DNA from: Suillus spraguei
Lineage: Eukaryota; Basidiomycota; Agaricomycetes; Boletales; Suillaceae
Length of the DNA: 34,900 nt
Direction: 5' to 3'
Assembly (NCBI GenBank): GCA_016800925.1
Contig: JABCPU010000620.1
Span: 1 to 34,900 of the forward strand
Part shown: positions 9,987 through 20,262 of the stretch, piece after piece
Numbering within the stretch: position 1 is the stretch's first letter
How the letters are laid out: every line of letters begins with the position of its first letter
The notes under the pieces: generated by a model
Databases searched by the model: none
What the model was told of the DNA's origin: nothing
What the model saw: only the letters and a program-made list of their open reading frames with translations
Translations under genes and position numbers: made by a program

Positions 9987-12253
9987 ATGATTATCAATCG
10001 TCCAACGGAAAGTTCGGTGTTGGAAAACCGAGGTGACCATGACCATGGTCTCATGATAATTGCAGGCGAGCTTGCAATGGCTGCCTTGAGTCGAGCCCAT
10101 GTTGGTGTTCGACCAAGAGGATAGTCCTGCAGTTCCAGCTCTGTACTTTGGCATGCACCCATTTTTTCTACTGCTCTATCCCTCCAACTCTTTGCATTTG
10201 CTCCCATGAGCGCCAGCACATTTACATCATCTATTTGCTGCACTTCCTCTAAGCAGGTGTCGCTGGCAAGATCAAAGTCCTGTAGAAAAAACATCCCTGC
10301 TGTTTCAAGGACATTTCTATATTCAAGGAGTGCCAGGGATTCGCGAACATGAAAGTCATAGACGATGGGAGTTGACGTGGTCGAATGAAGCATGTGGTTC
10401 AGCAAGCCAGTCAGGATGCCCAGGTTGGGAGGATTTTTTTTTACAATTGATATTTGGGTCCTCTGAAGTAGTCCAAATGATGCTATCGATGTCCACAGAG
10501 GTCTCTATCTCATCCTCTGTAAATTTCACTGCATCTCTTTTGAGGTCAACATATAAGGCAGGGCCATCACTAAAACCATGACTTGCGTGACCACACACAA
10601 ATGCATTGTGTCCGAACCTACATTCTTCATGAAGTGGGGGATCATCTTGGGCAGAGTCGACAAATAAAGATGCAGATATGATTTCGACATCTGTAACCTC
10701 CGTGCGCTGACCTCTCTGAGTGGACCCTTGCCGTTGAAGGCTGTATTCCCCTGTCACATGATCTGGAACCTGATTTGATGGATCATATGAGTCAGTTGTT
10801 CAAATAGGAATGATATGGGCCATGGTGGATATGGGGTCACATTGATAGAATATGTGGAATGAACTAGGAGTGATGTGATAGCCATGATCAACCCAGTTCA
10901 CCCAGGTAGTGGAGAGCTGAATTCCCCTGGTATGAAATGTCGTTGTCAGGTTAATATCCCTGGGGGCGATCAACATCTCAATTGTAGGTCCACCTTCATA
11001 ATCATCGAATGTATGATCATCCTGGAGCCATCTCCTACCTGCATATGCAGCTAGGGATGGAGGTGCAGTTGGACGTGAAAAACGCTTGTTGCTTCCCAGG
11101 TTCCAGTTCTTCACTCGCCTGCGAGATGCTGAAGCAGATGCAGAGCGTTGCAAGTCGATGATAGCATCGACATCAGATGGTATGTCTGGCTCGAGTTCTA
11201 TGTGTGTTCCAATGGCATGAGGGACAATAGAATTGCGATTCCGAGATCCAACAAGTTGTTTGTTTGCTTTTAACAGCTTGGAAAGAGTTGCCCTTCTATC
11301 TGCAGGCAAATCAGTGCCAGGTTCATCTTCATCATCACTCGATTCAGCATCCACAGTGTCCTGATACAGTGGGGCCCCATTTCCATCCTCCCCACTCTTT
11401 AAGGTGTGTTCATCATTCTGGGGGGGCACTGGACGTCGACATTGTGAGCAGGTGGAGCTAACAACAGTTATTCTTCGTAGAAGCTCATGACATTCAGCAT
11501 GGTACCGTCCATTCTGAATATTATTGATGATGTCCTCTCCTCGTATGTCTACTGTCCAAGAGTCTGGTGCGCTGTCAAGGAGCATGAGATAGTCGCTGCA
11601 GCTCGTTTTAATGCGGCCTGCGATGACATGCAACATTTGAATGCGTATTTGGTGTCCACATGGTATTGGAAATGATGGCATGTGACCATTCTCATCAAAT
11701 CCTGTGTCGATAAATTGCTCCAGCACAGAACAAGCTATTGGACCACAGTCAACTCCATTTTGGATCCAATCAAGAGATGTTACAGAGATGTCAGTGACTT
11801 CTCCTGCATCCCAATGATGAAGGGCTGCAATATGCCTCCAATATTCTGGTCCTTTCCATTGATTCCACTCATCTGTATCTCTTCTGCCTGCCTTGATTGC
11901 ATCAGAAGAAGTGTGACGGCCTAGCACATGTGCTCTTCTTGCATCAAAGTTGAAAATGACAGTGAAGAAGTGATCAGAATCATGGATAATGAACCCCACA
12001 GGAACGATTGGACATATTCCTTCATGAGGCATGAAATGGGCCCTCCTGAAAACATCTATTTCTTCATCTGTCATGTCCATGGTCCTTGCCATATACAAGT
12101 CCACATATCTCATTTTTTCCCTGTTTAGTGACTGATACCACACATGCAAGAGGTAATAGTTTGCAACTGATGCATCGATCCATTTATCCAGTGCAAGAGT
12201 TCTTGTATATTGCCAGGCAGACAACCAAAGAACTGGTTTGGCCATTTCACGAA
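9987..12253 (-). CDS. Ulp1/C48-type cysteine protease domain exon
   Basis: This large exon begins after a 54-bp intron with VREMAKPVLWLSAW. Numbering from that Met (12245), the Ulp1-like core has His92 in HDSDHFFTVIFNF, Gln162 and Cys167 in WIQNGVDCGPIACSVLE. Ulp1/SENP enzymes cleave SUMO-type modifiers with a His-Asp-Cys triad plus Gln. The usual Asp position here reads VLGR, so the third catalytic residue is uncertain. A basic, Ser-rich linker (RRRVKNW) and FHIFYQCDP follow, then DVEIISASLF, DIDSIIWTTSED and GPWSWSPRFSN-like sequence (PWSWSPRFSNTELSVGRLI). An in-frame TGA at 10798-10800 and a shift in a 9-A run (10434-10442) interrupt the exon. These imply decay or sequence error. Start is set by the splice acceptor. 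Confidence 0.8.
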
Positions 12254-12307
12254 CTTTGATTGTATTATTTGCATGTTGCCAGCTACCAAAATTTTAGAAT
12301 CACTCAC

Positions 12308-12607
12308 CAACAATATCCTCTTCTGGAAGTTCAGCTAATGCATATCCTTGCAGTTCAGGCGGGGGAGACACAACTGCAGCTTGTGGGAGTGGGGAAGGCC
12401 TGTATTCATCATCCAGTATGCTACCTGCAGACAGTGCTGGACTACCTTCACAAGATCATGAACATGTGCATGCGCAGCAGAGGCGACTGATTGTAAGTGC
12501 TTACATGGACTTGGGATTTTTGTGTATTCATTGTCACTGTCATCCACCTCATGAGCATTGAAACTTGATTGATGGATGACCTGGTGTTTGAATGCTGCAT
12601 ATTCCAC
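12308..12607 (-). CDS. Linker exons upstream of the Ulp1 domain
   Basis: Two small exons join in phase. The first ends VDDSDNEYTKIPSP; after a 59-bp intron (12446-12504, GTAAGC donor) the second reads SPALSAGSILDDEYRPSPL, then PPPELQGYALAELPEEDIV, and is spliced over 12254-12307 to the Ulp1 exon. The sequence is acidic and Pro-rich and probably disordered. The upstream acceptor is not certain (a candidate is TATGCAG near 12590). Confidence 0.5.
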
Positions 12608-12643
12608 GTTTCACACCTTTGGCTTTAATGAAGAATTAAGACA

Positions 12644-13285
12644 TCACTGACTATTTGCTCTAGCACCAACAACGCGCTTTTTCGGACGTCCCCTATGGCG
12701 CTTATTAGCAGACACGCATGGGCTGATTTCACCCTCCTCTGTGCATGGCCCATTGTCATTGTTGTCCTTGTGACTGACCACATATGACATTGTATGCTGG
12801 TGTTCCTGCACAGGGTTGCTGGTCGCACGGATGATGGGTCTGGAATGATTGTTTCCCAGCTCATGAGGTGGTGGTGTTGGATCTATGGACACAAGTTTCT
12901 TGCCTCTTTTGCCTATGACAATGGTTATGCATATGCAGGTGCATATACAGTACCAGGACTCACGAAGTGTTTTTGCTCTCCTAGCTGGTCGTCCACGTTG
13001 ACGCTGTGCCTTATGGTTCATTGAATGATCCTTCTGTCGGGTGTTGCTCCTGTCATCTATTCCTGTCGACTTCTTCCTCATATCCTGATTAAGATCCAGG
13101 CCATTGTTTTCTATATGCTTTGCAACAAATGAACCATGTGGATTCCAATCCAGGATGCCAGATGCCATGATCTGCTGCAGGATCTCATTTGTATCGGACT
13201 CTTCATCCTCACCATTCTGCCCCTGCTGTTCCTCTTCATATATGGTACTTTCTAATGTTATATTCATCGTCGTGTGGCGCATCAA
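12644..13285 (-). CDS. AT-hook module 1 of the Ulp1 gene
   Basis: The open frame carries an acidic start, then NEILQQIMASGILDWNPHGS, and two AT-hook cores, RQRGRPARR (near 12981-13000) and KRHRGRPKKR (near 12672-12692). AT-hooks bind the minor groove of AT-rich DNA and suggest a nuclear protein. The module is a diverged form of the two shorter modules upstream. The exon end is probably a donor just after GRPKKRV rather than the downstream stop. The Ile/Cys-rich stretch between the hooks may be intron or shifted sequence. Confidence 0.55.
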   Translation of the reverse strand: MMRHTTMNITLESTIYEEEQQGQNGEDEESDTNEILQQIMASGILDWNPHGSFVAKHIENNGLDLNQDMRKKSTGIDDRSNTRQKDHSMNHKAQRQRGRPARRAKTLRESWYCICTCICITIVIGKRGKKLVSIDPTPPPHELGNNHSRPIIRATSNPVQEHQHTMSYVVSHKDNNDNGPCTEEGEISPCVSANKRHRGRPKKRVVGARANSQ

Positions 13286-13403
13286 GTCGCCCTTTAGTTG
13301 AACATTGTTTATAACTGGGCTGCTTGTGGCACGGATGCATCATTTATTGGAATTTTGCATATTGTGGGAGGATGCACCCATCGGAAGTGTTGGACCCAGC
13401 TTG

Positions 13404-13787
13404 CTACCTGCACACAAGTGTCAACTTGCTACACAAAATAGGGGTGCTGCACATGCACTCACGACAGTGCACAACTCGCTTTTTTGGACGTCCTCGCTTT
13501 GGCTTTTCTTTTTTGACCTCATCCCTAACATCCCCCTGAATATTGCACTGTTCTATTGCTGTAGATAGTGCTGCAATGTTGGTACCAGTGTTCACTGCAT
13601 CCTGGCATACAACTTCACCAGCTTGATCACCACTCCCTGAAATCTTTGCACTATGTGGGTCCCAGTCCAATATCTTTGATTCGAGTATTTCCTGTAGAAT
13701 ATCGACATAATCCTCTTCGTCCATCTGAGTTATGTGCTGTTGCATGAGTAATGGATTGCTCAATAGAAGAATTATGATTATATTCAC
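13404..13787 (-). CDS. AT-hook module 2 of the Ulp1 gene
   Basis: From the acceptor before MDEEDYVDILQEILESKI the frame continues LDWDPHSAKI, TGTNIAALSTAIEQCNI and ends with the AT-hook KPKRGRPKKRVV near 13475-13500. It is a close copy of module 3 at both DNA and protein level, including the exon start ACTCAG/ATGGA. The residues after the hook are probably intron. Function follows only from the AT-hook; the ILDWDPH motif is not one I recognise. Confidence 0.55.
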   Translation of the reverse strand: MNIIIILLLSNPLLMQQHITQMDEEDYVDILQEILESKILDWDPHSAKISGSGDQAGEVVCQDAVNTGTNIAALSTAIEQCNIQGDVRDEVKKEKPKRGRPKKRVVHCRECMCSTPILCSKLTLVCR

Positions 13788-13808
13788 CCGAACATTCCCT
13801 GTCTGACA

Positions 13809-14066
13809 TTATATCACTCGCTTTTTTGGCCGTCCTCGCTTTAGCTTTTGTTTTTGGACCTCATCCTTACCATCACCCACAATATTGCACTTGTCTATTT
13901 CTGTGGATAGGGCTGCAATATTTGTACCAGTGTCCAGTCCGTCCTCATACAAATCTTCAGCAGTGCGACCAGTAATCTCCACAATCCTTGAACCATGTGG
14001 GTCCCAGTCCAGGATTTTTGATTTAAGTATTTGTTGTAGAATGTCGACAGAATCTTCTTCATCCAT
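13809..14066 (-). CDS. AT-hook module 3, probable N-terminal exon
   Basis: This exon encodes MDEEDSVDILQQILKSKI, LDWDPHGSRIVEI, TGTNIAALSTEIDKCNI and the AT-hook KLKRGRPKKRVI. It is the most upstream part of the gene that I can see; the ATG at 14066 lies after CTCAG, so it could be either the true start or an exon preceded by another. It is nearly superimposable on module 2. The three modules form a tandem, exon-by-exon duplication. Confidence 0.5.
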   Translation of the reverse strand: MDEEDSVDILQQILKSKILDWDPHGSRIVEITGRTAEDLYEDGLDTGTNIAALSTEIDKCNIVGDGKDEVQKQKLKRGRPKKRVI

Positions 14067-14825
14067 CTGAGTTGTGTGCTGTTAGCAATGAATTGCACAA
14101 CAGAAAAATTGTAATTATATTCACCCCAGTATTCTCTGCAATGTGCATGTACTATGATCAAGAAAACCTTGGCTTTGATGAAAAACTTAAGCGATCAGTT
14201 TCTAGAATCTATATGTAATTCCCATAGATTTATTTACCCTGTGCCGTCATGACCTCGGAATCTGTCAACAGTCCTAAGGTTTCTATTCAATTCAATAGAA
14301 AATAAACTATAGTCTGATCTCACTAATCCATTTGCATGGTGTTACACTACCCTTGCATTGCATCATGCTAAGCATGTGATGGCTCCTGCCACAATTACTT
14401 TGATGCTGGACATTCTTGTTAGTACTCTAGGTTTTGGTTCAATGTGATTGACAGCAGGGTCTGGTACCATGTAATTCCATAGATGATTAATAAAACTACC
14501 TGACATGCCATAAGACCAACCCTTGTGTCATGTTATGCTTTTTTTCTTTGATCCGGTCCTTAGATTGATGCATGTTTATGGCATATGAAACGGCTCCTGC
14601 TGCATTATACCTAATATTACTGGAATGATGGTCTGGAACCTTGAAATAATACTATCCGGGAATATCATAAGACCAACCCTCATATCACGCTGTGCTCTTT
14701 TTTTTTTGATCCGATCATGAGATGAATGCATATTTATGGAATATGTAACGACTCCATCTGAATTGTACCTATTTCATTGAATGCTAGACGCTTTTGATAT
14801 TATTTGCATTTGAACTCCCACCTTG
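14067..14825. promoter_or_regulatory. Shared upstream region of divergent genes, with tandem repeat
   Basis: This gap separates the starts of the minus-strand Ulp1/AT-hook gene and the plus-strand BAH-PHD gene, so it probably holds both promoters. It contains a duplication of about 157 bp, marked by ATAAGACCAACCCT at 14510 and 14667, followed in each copy by a T run, TTTGATCCG and TTTATGG.ATATG.AACG. An older third copy may lie at 14340-14460. No gene is seen. Confidence 0.5.
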
Positions 14826-16171
14826 ATGTCCCATCGTCCATCTATTAGCAGCTGTGCATCCAACACAAGGAGAAAGAGAAGGCTGGCGCCTATGCATCAT
14901 GATCCCCCTAACCTGAACCGGTTGAGGAAATGCAGGTCGCTGGAATGTATGTTAAATTTTATGGCCATTGGGTGTTGTTTCAACTCTTTTTTTGTTTCTT
15001 TACCAGGGGTCCATGATATAAATAATGACTCTGATGATAAGAGTCATGGCAGGATGATCATTTGAGTTGGGCAAGAGTATGTATGCATCAATATGTTTTG
15101 TTGACTAAATCTAAATCCTGAGTTATATATGGGTAGCCTTGCAATATATCCCCTAGACGAATGGGCAGTTCAAATGAAAGATGGGAGTCTGCCAGTGATG
15201 TCATATTGGTATGGCAAGGTAGCTCAGATCTCCCTGGATACTAGTCAAGATGTCCAGGTAAGTGCATTTATGACCGCACCCAAATCCACCTCAAGCAACA
15301 AGAGTAGAATGCGTGGCTTAAAATACGATGGTATTATAGAAAAGTTGACTTAGAAGATGAAGGTGTCGAGTATGTCCAGTTCAAACATTCATCAGCACTG
15401 AAGTAATTTTGACAAATTCTTTCAAATAGTCTTGCAGCTTGCATTGGGGAGTATGAGCTGGTTCTAAGTGATTATGTCACTGTGGTCAATATATACTGTG
15501 TAGAGGGCAAGTATTAAGTGATGATTGAATTATTCTGTTTATATATTTACATGCTTGATAGATCACGCAACCATCTTGCCATATGATGAAGGTGACTTAA
15601 CACAGCCTCAGATACCCATGAGAACACTATACAACCGATGGACTATTGAGATTAAGTTTTCAAAGTCCACAAATCTTGCGGAAGAAGTGCACATCAGTAT
15701 ATTTAAATTCTTTTATTTTTTCATTATGTGCCTTAGCTGACAAAAGATGCAGAATGCTCAGGCAGCCAGTAATTGTGGATGCTGTCGATGTGATCCTGGA
15801 TTCTCCTCGCCAACCAACCTTCAGTGATACTGCAAGAAATGTCAGAAGTGGTTTGATGAGGAATGTGTCGCAGCTCTTGGACATCAAATGAAGAAAAATG
15901 TGAGGGCAGGCCTGTCACCCATTTATCGAGATGTCTACTTTGAACCAAAGTTTCTGTCGCTCTTGACTGTGCCAATTCGGCGAGGTGGATCGTGTGGAGT
16001 TGTTGGGAATGGCGTATTGTTGATGCAGACAGATGTGCTCATGGATGAGGCAAAGATGCTTGGACGACTACCTGAGGGATGGCAGGATGAGATAGATCAA
16101 GCACTGTTGCCTAAGGAGGATGAAATTATTCCTCGATACTACTGTCTAACTTGTACAGGCATCGTGATCTA
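14826..16171 (+). pseudogene. BAH-PHD chromatin-reader-like gene, with lesions
   Basis: A basic N-terminus (MSHRPSISSCASNTRRKRR) may be the first exon. A BAH-like domain follows: YPLDEWAVQMKDGSLP and YWYGKVAQI up to an intron at GTAAGT (15258), then IGEYELVLSDYVTVVNIYCV and QPQIPMRTLYNRWTIE. A PHD-like zinc finger follows: CGCCRC, then YCKKCQKWFDEECVAALG, and finally RYYCLTC before the stop at 16169-16171. BAH and PHD domains bind histone tails and are common in chromatin proteins. A TGA splits the zinc finger, requiring a shift near 15830, and the exon from 15340 to 15400 has stops, so this copy is damaged. The gene lies head to head with the Ulp1/AT-hook gene. Confidence 0.55.
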
Positions 16172-16440
16172 GGTTTCATTTTGGACATTAATTTCATTTC
16201 TATATTATACATCTTGTATCAGGCAATTCCATCGGTAGAAATAGCTTGGGGTGCGTGTTACCCATGATCCATTACATGCAAATTTATCTTTACACGTAAA
16301 TAGTTCATATAACCTTGTTCCTGATAATTTTATGGTGACCTAAAATTTTAGTGCTTGACATCATTCGCTAGTGAAACAAAATGATGGTTGGTTCCGATTT
16401 TATTGCGAAATTATACATATGATGGCTTATTGGTCGATCT
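16172..16440. other. AT-rich intergenic gap
   Basis: The sequence is AT-rich with no coding potential or repeats that I can see. It probably holds the terminator of the BAH-PHD gene and the promoter of the next plus-strand gene. Confidence 0.4.
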
Positions 16441-17035
16441 ACACACGTGCAGACATTCCCCCCCTCCCCTCATGAATCCATTCTGTCTGTTCCGCGATTG
16501 GAGCCTTTACGACGGGCGACAGTTGTTGAAGGCCAAAGGTACCATTCAAGATGTCGACGGAGAGTGTACCTTAAAGGTCACTGGACAGTCCCGCAATTGA
16601 TGCCCAGTAGCCCCTCACTATCACTTACCCCTGTACGCCCTAAACAAGAAGTTTGGAATTTACAGAAAAGTTGTGGAACACCTGGAAGGCTCGCCCAGTA
16701 TTGGAGCTGGTCACATGCGAAATACTTATCTTTCTGTTATGCAATATTTGCATGATGTGCGAATTGCATTTGTGGATGATGCTGAAGGGTCCCAAAATCC
16801 ATTGCATGGCGACTTTAGATCTGCATCACTGGACTATTACCTGTGGTTGGATCACACGAGTTATGGATTTCATGATGAGTGTCGCGAGGCCTTGTATACG
16901 GCTCATGGAGTTATGTATGAATCCTTGAAGAATGGGCATTCTTCAGATATATTGAAATTTCATAAGTGCTCTGTTTCCCTCACTCAACAAGATCTGGGTA
17001 AGCTTGCTAGTCGATTGGAGGACCTATCACGATGA
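16441..17035 (+). CDS. Unrecognised protein, 5' exons
   Basis: I do not recognise this family. From about 16620 one frame reads LPLYALNKKFGIYRKVVEHL, EGSPSIGAGHMRNTYLSVM, DVRIAFVDDAEGSQNPLHGD and YYLWLDHTSYGFHDECREAL to a stop at 17033-17035. A different frame upstream (16447-16640) has protein-like composition (PRLEPLRRATVVEGQRYHSR, then SLTPVRPKQEVW). An intron or shift near 16640-16670 probably joins them. The balanced, mostly hydrophilic composition suggests real coding sequence, but the exon borders are not resolved. Confidence 0.35.
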
Positions 17036-17310
17036 AAAATGCAAGGAACATGATTTTTGCGGAGCATTACAGGGATGTGGTCAAGGCGAAGATATTGAAT
17101 CTCTATTACACGATGTTGATGCTTGCGTCAAAGCAGAAGAAGTCCCAAATTGTACTGATGCACCTGATCCTGATCCTGATCCATGTACTGAAGCGTTGCT
17201 GGTATCGGATCATGCAGATGTGGTATGTGCTCCTTACAGTAAATTAGAGACACTTTGTTTATCAGTTCTAGCACTCGGAAAATTTCCCAACATTTCCACT
17301 GCCATTTGAT

Positions 17311-17736
17311 ATGCAACAATGCAAGACTTCTCTCGCTACTCTTGGTGACTGTCTGCGCAAAACGCTCATTGACAGCTTTGGTGTATGGTTAACCAGTCAT
17401 ATTGCAATGCGATTTCGTGAAATCCAAGGGCTTCATGACGATGATCCCTTGGACAATATTTTTTCCGATGGATCACTCCTGACAACATGGAATTCTGATG
17501 AGTTTCTGGAGATATTTGGGATGGTAGAGATGATGAACATGTGCGATGAGTTATATGTAAAGCGCAGTGCTATGACACGATTCTTCACTGCTGTCGGTCG
17601 CACTCTTTATCAATCACAGTCAGGAAAACTGTGCAATGTTGAATATGGCCAGACACTTTGCTCCAGTCATACAACGGAGAAATCTCGCACGTTCAAAATA
17701 CACAGGGTTTGCTCATTCACCTCCTCATTTAAATAA
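17311..17736 (+). CDS. Unrecognised protein, middle exon
   Basis: The frame reads MQQCKTSLATLGDCLRKTL, WLTSHIAMRFREIQGLHDDD, LTTWNSDEFLEIFGMVEMMN and AVGRTLYQSQSGKL. It is mostly alpha-helical in character, with no motif I can name. It may belong to the same gene as the exons before it. Its 3' end runs into the minisatellite. Confidence 0.35.
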   Translation: MQQCKTSLATLGDCLRKTLIDSFGVWLTSHIAMRFREIQGLHDDDPLDNIFSDGSLLTTWNSDEFLEIFGMVEMMNMCDELYVKRSAMTRFFTAVGRTLYQSQSGKLCNVEYGQTLCSSHTTEKSRTFKIHRVCSFTSSFK

Positions 17737-18570
17737 TGACCTTGTTGATTCTGGAGTACCACAGGATATTGATACGAATCTCATCAATACAAAAGAGACC
17801 TCTGAAGTGTTTGCGATACCTATGGTTTGCTCATTCATCTCCTCAGTTGACTAATAACTGATTTTAAAGTACAACAGGACATTGATACAAAGGAGAACCC
17901 TAAAGCATTCGTGATACCCACAGTTCGCTCATTCATCTCACCAGTTGAACAATTAGATGGCTGATTCTGAAGTACCATAGGACATTGATATGCACCTCCT
18001 TGATACAAAGGAGACCACTGAAGCGTCCAAAATACCTACGGTTTGCTGATCTATTTACTCAGTTGCACAACCACATGGCTGATTCTGAAGTACCATAGGA
18101 TGTTGATACAAAGGAGATCTCTGATGCGTTCGCAATACCTATGGTCTGCTCATTGATGTCCTTAGTTGAATAATAATATGGCTTATTTTAAAGTACCATA
18201 GGACGTTCATATGCACCTCCTTCATACAAAGGAGAACTCTGAAGCGTTCGCAACAACTACCGTTTGTTCATTCTCCTCAGATGAATAATCGCATGGCTGA
18301 TTTTGAAGTACCATAGGACATTAATAGGCACCTCGTTGATACAAAGGAGACCTCTGACATGGACGCAATACAGGTTTTCTCGTTCATCTCCTCAGTTGAA
18401 TAATCATATGGCTTATTTTAAAGCACTATAGGACATTAATATGCCACTCCTCAATATAAAGGAGAAATGTGAAGCGTTCGAAAAATCTACAGTTTGCTTA
18501 TTCAGCTCCTCAGTTGAATAAGAACATGACTTATCATGGAGTACTACAGGATATTGATACGCACCTTGAT
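17690..18570 (+). repeat. Degenerate minisatellite, 8 units of 105-119 bp
   Basis: The word AC(C/T)A(T/C)AGGA(C/T)(A/G)TTGATA, or close variants, recurs at about 17760, 17872, 17977, 18096, 18201, 18312, 18427 and 18546. Units also share TACAAAGGAGA, GAAGCGTTCG, TTTGCTCATTCATCTCCTCA and GTTGAATAA. The first and last units encode related peptides (PQDIDTNL and LQDIDTHL), whereas the six internal units contain stops and shifts. Confidence 0.85.
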
Positions 18571-20021
18571 TCCTGTACAGTTGTCACTGTGGGTGTGCAA
18601 TGCATTGATGCGCACCTAAATTTTCCTACAGTTTCTGCTGTGGGCGTACAATGCGAGCCCATCATAGACCACACTATCCCAGTACCCATCAACCCTGTCA
18701 TGCTGGATGTTGGCTTACAAACAGACATCAATATTGAAGACAGCTTTGAAATGTGCGACACAATCCATGGGCTTTCCATGCCTGTCGTGTGTATTTCTGA
18801 CATCTACAAAACAAGTGATAAAATACTATGTGGAGACACGGAATATGATGTGTCAAGTCAAATGCCCCATGAGCAGCTCTATGATCAGTATACCGTGTGC
18901 CACTCTCAATAACCAATCTGGAATCAGACTCATGTTTGGATTTTTCAGGACTATGATTCATATGTTCTCTCACCAAGCAGCCAGAACGACTGTTCTAGTG
19001 ATGTCTCTCCCAGTCAATCATGTTGTCTCGAAAAATCAAATGCTCCCCCACAGGATGAGGCCAAGAAACTCAGTGTTTCTCATGATGATAATCCGAAATG
19101 CGATATTTATCCTTTGGATGAACCAAAACAGCCTCCTCAGGCAGTGCAGCAGAAGAGCAACATGCCAATTTCACCTCCATTAAAGTCAAGATTATGGGAG
19201 CAAAAGATATCCTCAAAAGACATTGCTACTGCAGCGCATGGAAAACGAGGTCGATCAAAGGCTGTACGGCCAGTGGTATTTGCTTCACAGGGGCCTATAC
19301 CTGAGGATTTCCAACATGAGACATACACCATCGAAGGCCTCATTTGTGAATCCAATATTGGAGCAACAGATGTTACGCCCTTGGTATGTTTTCATATGTA
19401 TATTCAAATGTGAAATTGAGTCATGCCTTAGATTGCATCGTTTCTCATGGATGACAATGCTATAAATTTTGTCAGATCCACCATTGAATTCGATCATCAT
19501 TCCTGGTTAAAAATCGCTAGACATGTGGCATTACTCCTTCAACACGAATGCATTCCACCCACCATGAGCCAAACAGCACTGCTACTGATGTCATTTGACA
19601 TATGGCTTAGTGATGTTGGTATGGAGTGCCAGGAATCGCTTCACAATAAGACTGGAAACACAGGACTTCCCCCATTGGTAGGCAGTTATTATCTACGGGT
19701 TTATGCTATCCTATCTATCTGTTTCTCCGGCTGCAGGGGTCTAGCCATCCCCGTCCCTGCTCCTGCCTTTAAAGGCAATCGTCCCTGCTTCTTATTTCCC
19801 ATCCACCATTTTTTTTTTTAAATGAAAATTCCTTTCATCACCGTCCCTGCATCCCTGCTCTCAAAAGGAAACCGTCCCCGTCCCTGCTCGCAAAAGGAAA
19901 CTGTCCCTGCTCTCAAAAGGAAACTGTCCCTGCTGTCATTCTATCTATATGCTGCGTCCCTGCCCTAACTAAGACAATAACTGGCTTTGTCTTACAGCCG
20001 TCCGGCCTGGATTCAAAGTAA
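18469..20021 (+). CDS. Unrecognised acidic, possibly nuclear protein, 3' exons
   Basis: Four exons join in phase. The first, 18469-18894, includes three short repeats VGVQC, VGVQC, VGLQTD, each following a TVVTV/PTVSA-type segment. Introns lie at 18895-18948 (GTGTGC to TTTCAG), 19384-19431 (GTATGT to CCTTAG) and 19678-19997. Exon 18949-19383 is Ser- and Pro-rich, with DYDSYVLSPSSQNDCSSD, then HGKRGRSKAVRPVVFASQG. Exon 19432-19677 reads MDDNAINFVRSTIEFDHHSW and LLMSFDIWLSDVGMECQE. The last exon adds PSGLDSK before TAA at 20019-20021. No catalytic motif is visible; KRGRSK is only loosely AT-hook-like. The start is unknown because the 5' side merges into the minisatellite. Confidence 0.5.
19678..19997 (+). 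repeat. Expanded intron with CGTCCCTGC repeats
   Basis: The intron is 320 bp rather than the usual ~50. It holds repeated CCGTCCCTGCTC.CAAAAGGAAA units of about 24 bp (about 19850-19935) and further TCCCTGC words from 19750. This looks like a small repetitive insertion into a formerly short intron. Confidence 0.6.
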
Positions 20022-20099
20022 TTCAATCTTCTCATGGGTCATTAGCACGTTTAGTCGCTACCTGCATTTAACTGACTGTCCTCATAACTGCAGTGCAAT

Positions 20100-20262
20100 T
20101 TTATGTATACACCAAACTCAATGTTTGTATCTTAGAAAAATTAGTACTCCCAATGACCAAAATGAGCCGCCATTGGATAATACACTTGATGTTCTCAGGA
20201 TGTGGGTGACCCTGGAGGCGGTGTGGGTAACACAACTCTGCTGGGGTGCAGATATATGTTGA
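20100..20262 (+). repeat. Dispersed repeat, copy 1 (KIST.NDQNEP)
   Basis: The stretch AATTAGTACTCCCAATGACC and onwards is also present at the right edge of the window (34790-34895). In both copies one frame reads KIST, Pro or Ala, NDQNEP, and a later frame has VTL-Glu/Lys-A. The matching frame and diverged DNA suggest a decayed coding sequence of an unidentified repeat family. Confidence 0.55.

Noticed and set aside
9774..10154. Minus-strand frame of 126 codons overlapping the exon end at 9987
   Set aside because: It reads the GGATATGGAC minisatellite (HIRxDP-type repeats) and an alternative frame of the real exon.
18707..19183. 158-codon plus-strand frame
   Set aside because: It lies in another frame over exons whose splice-consistent frame gives a better protein (18469-18894 and 18949-19383).
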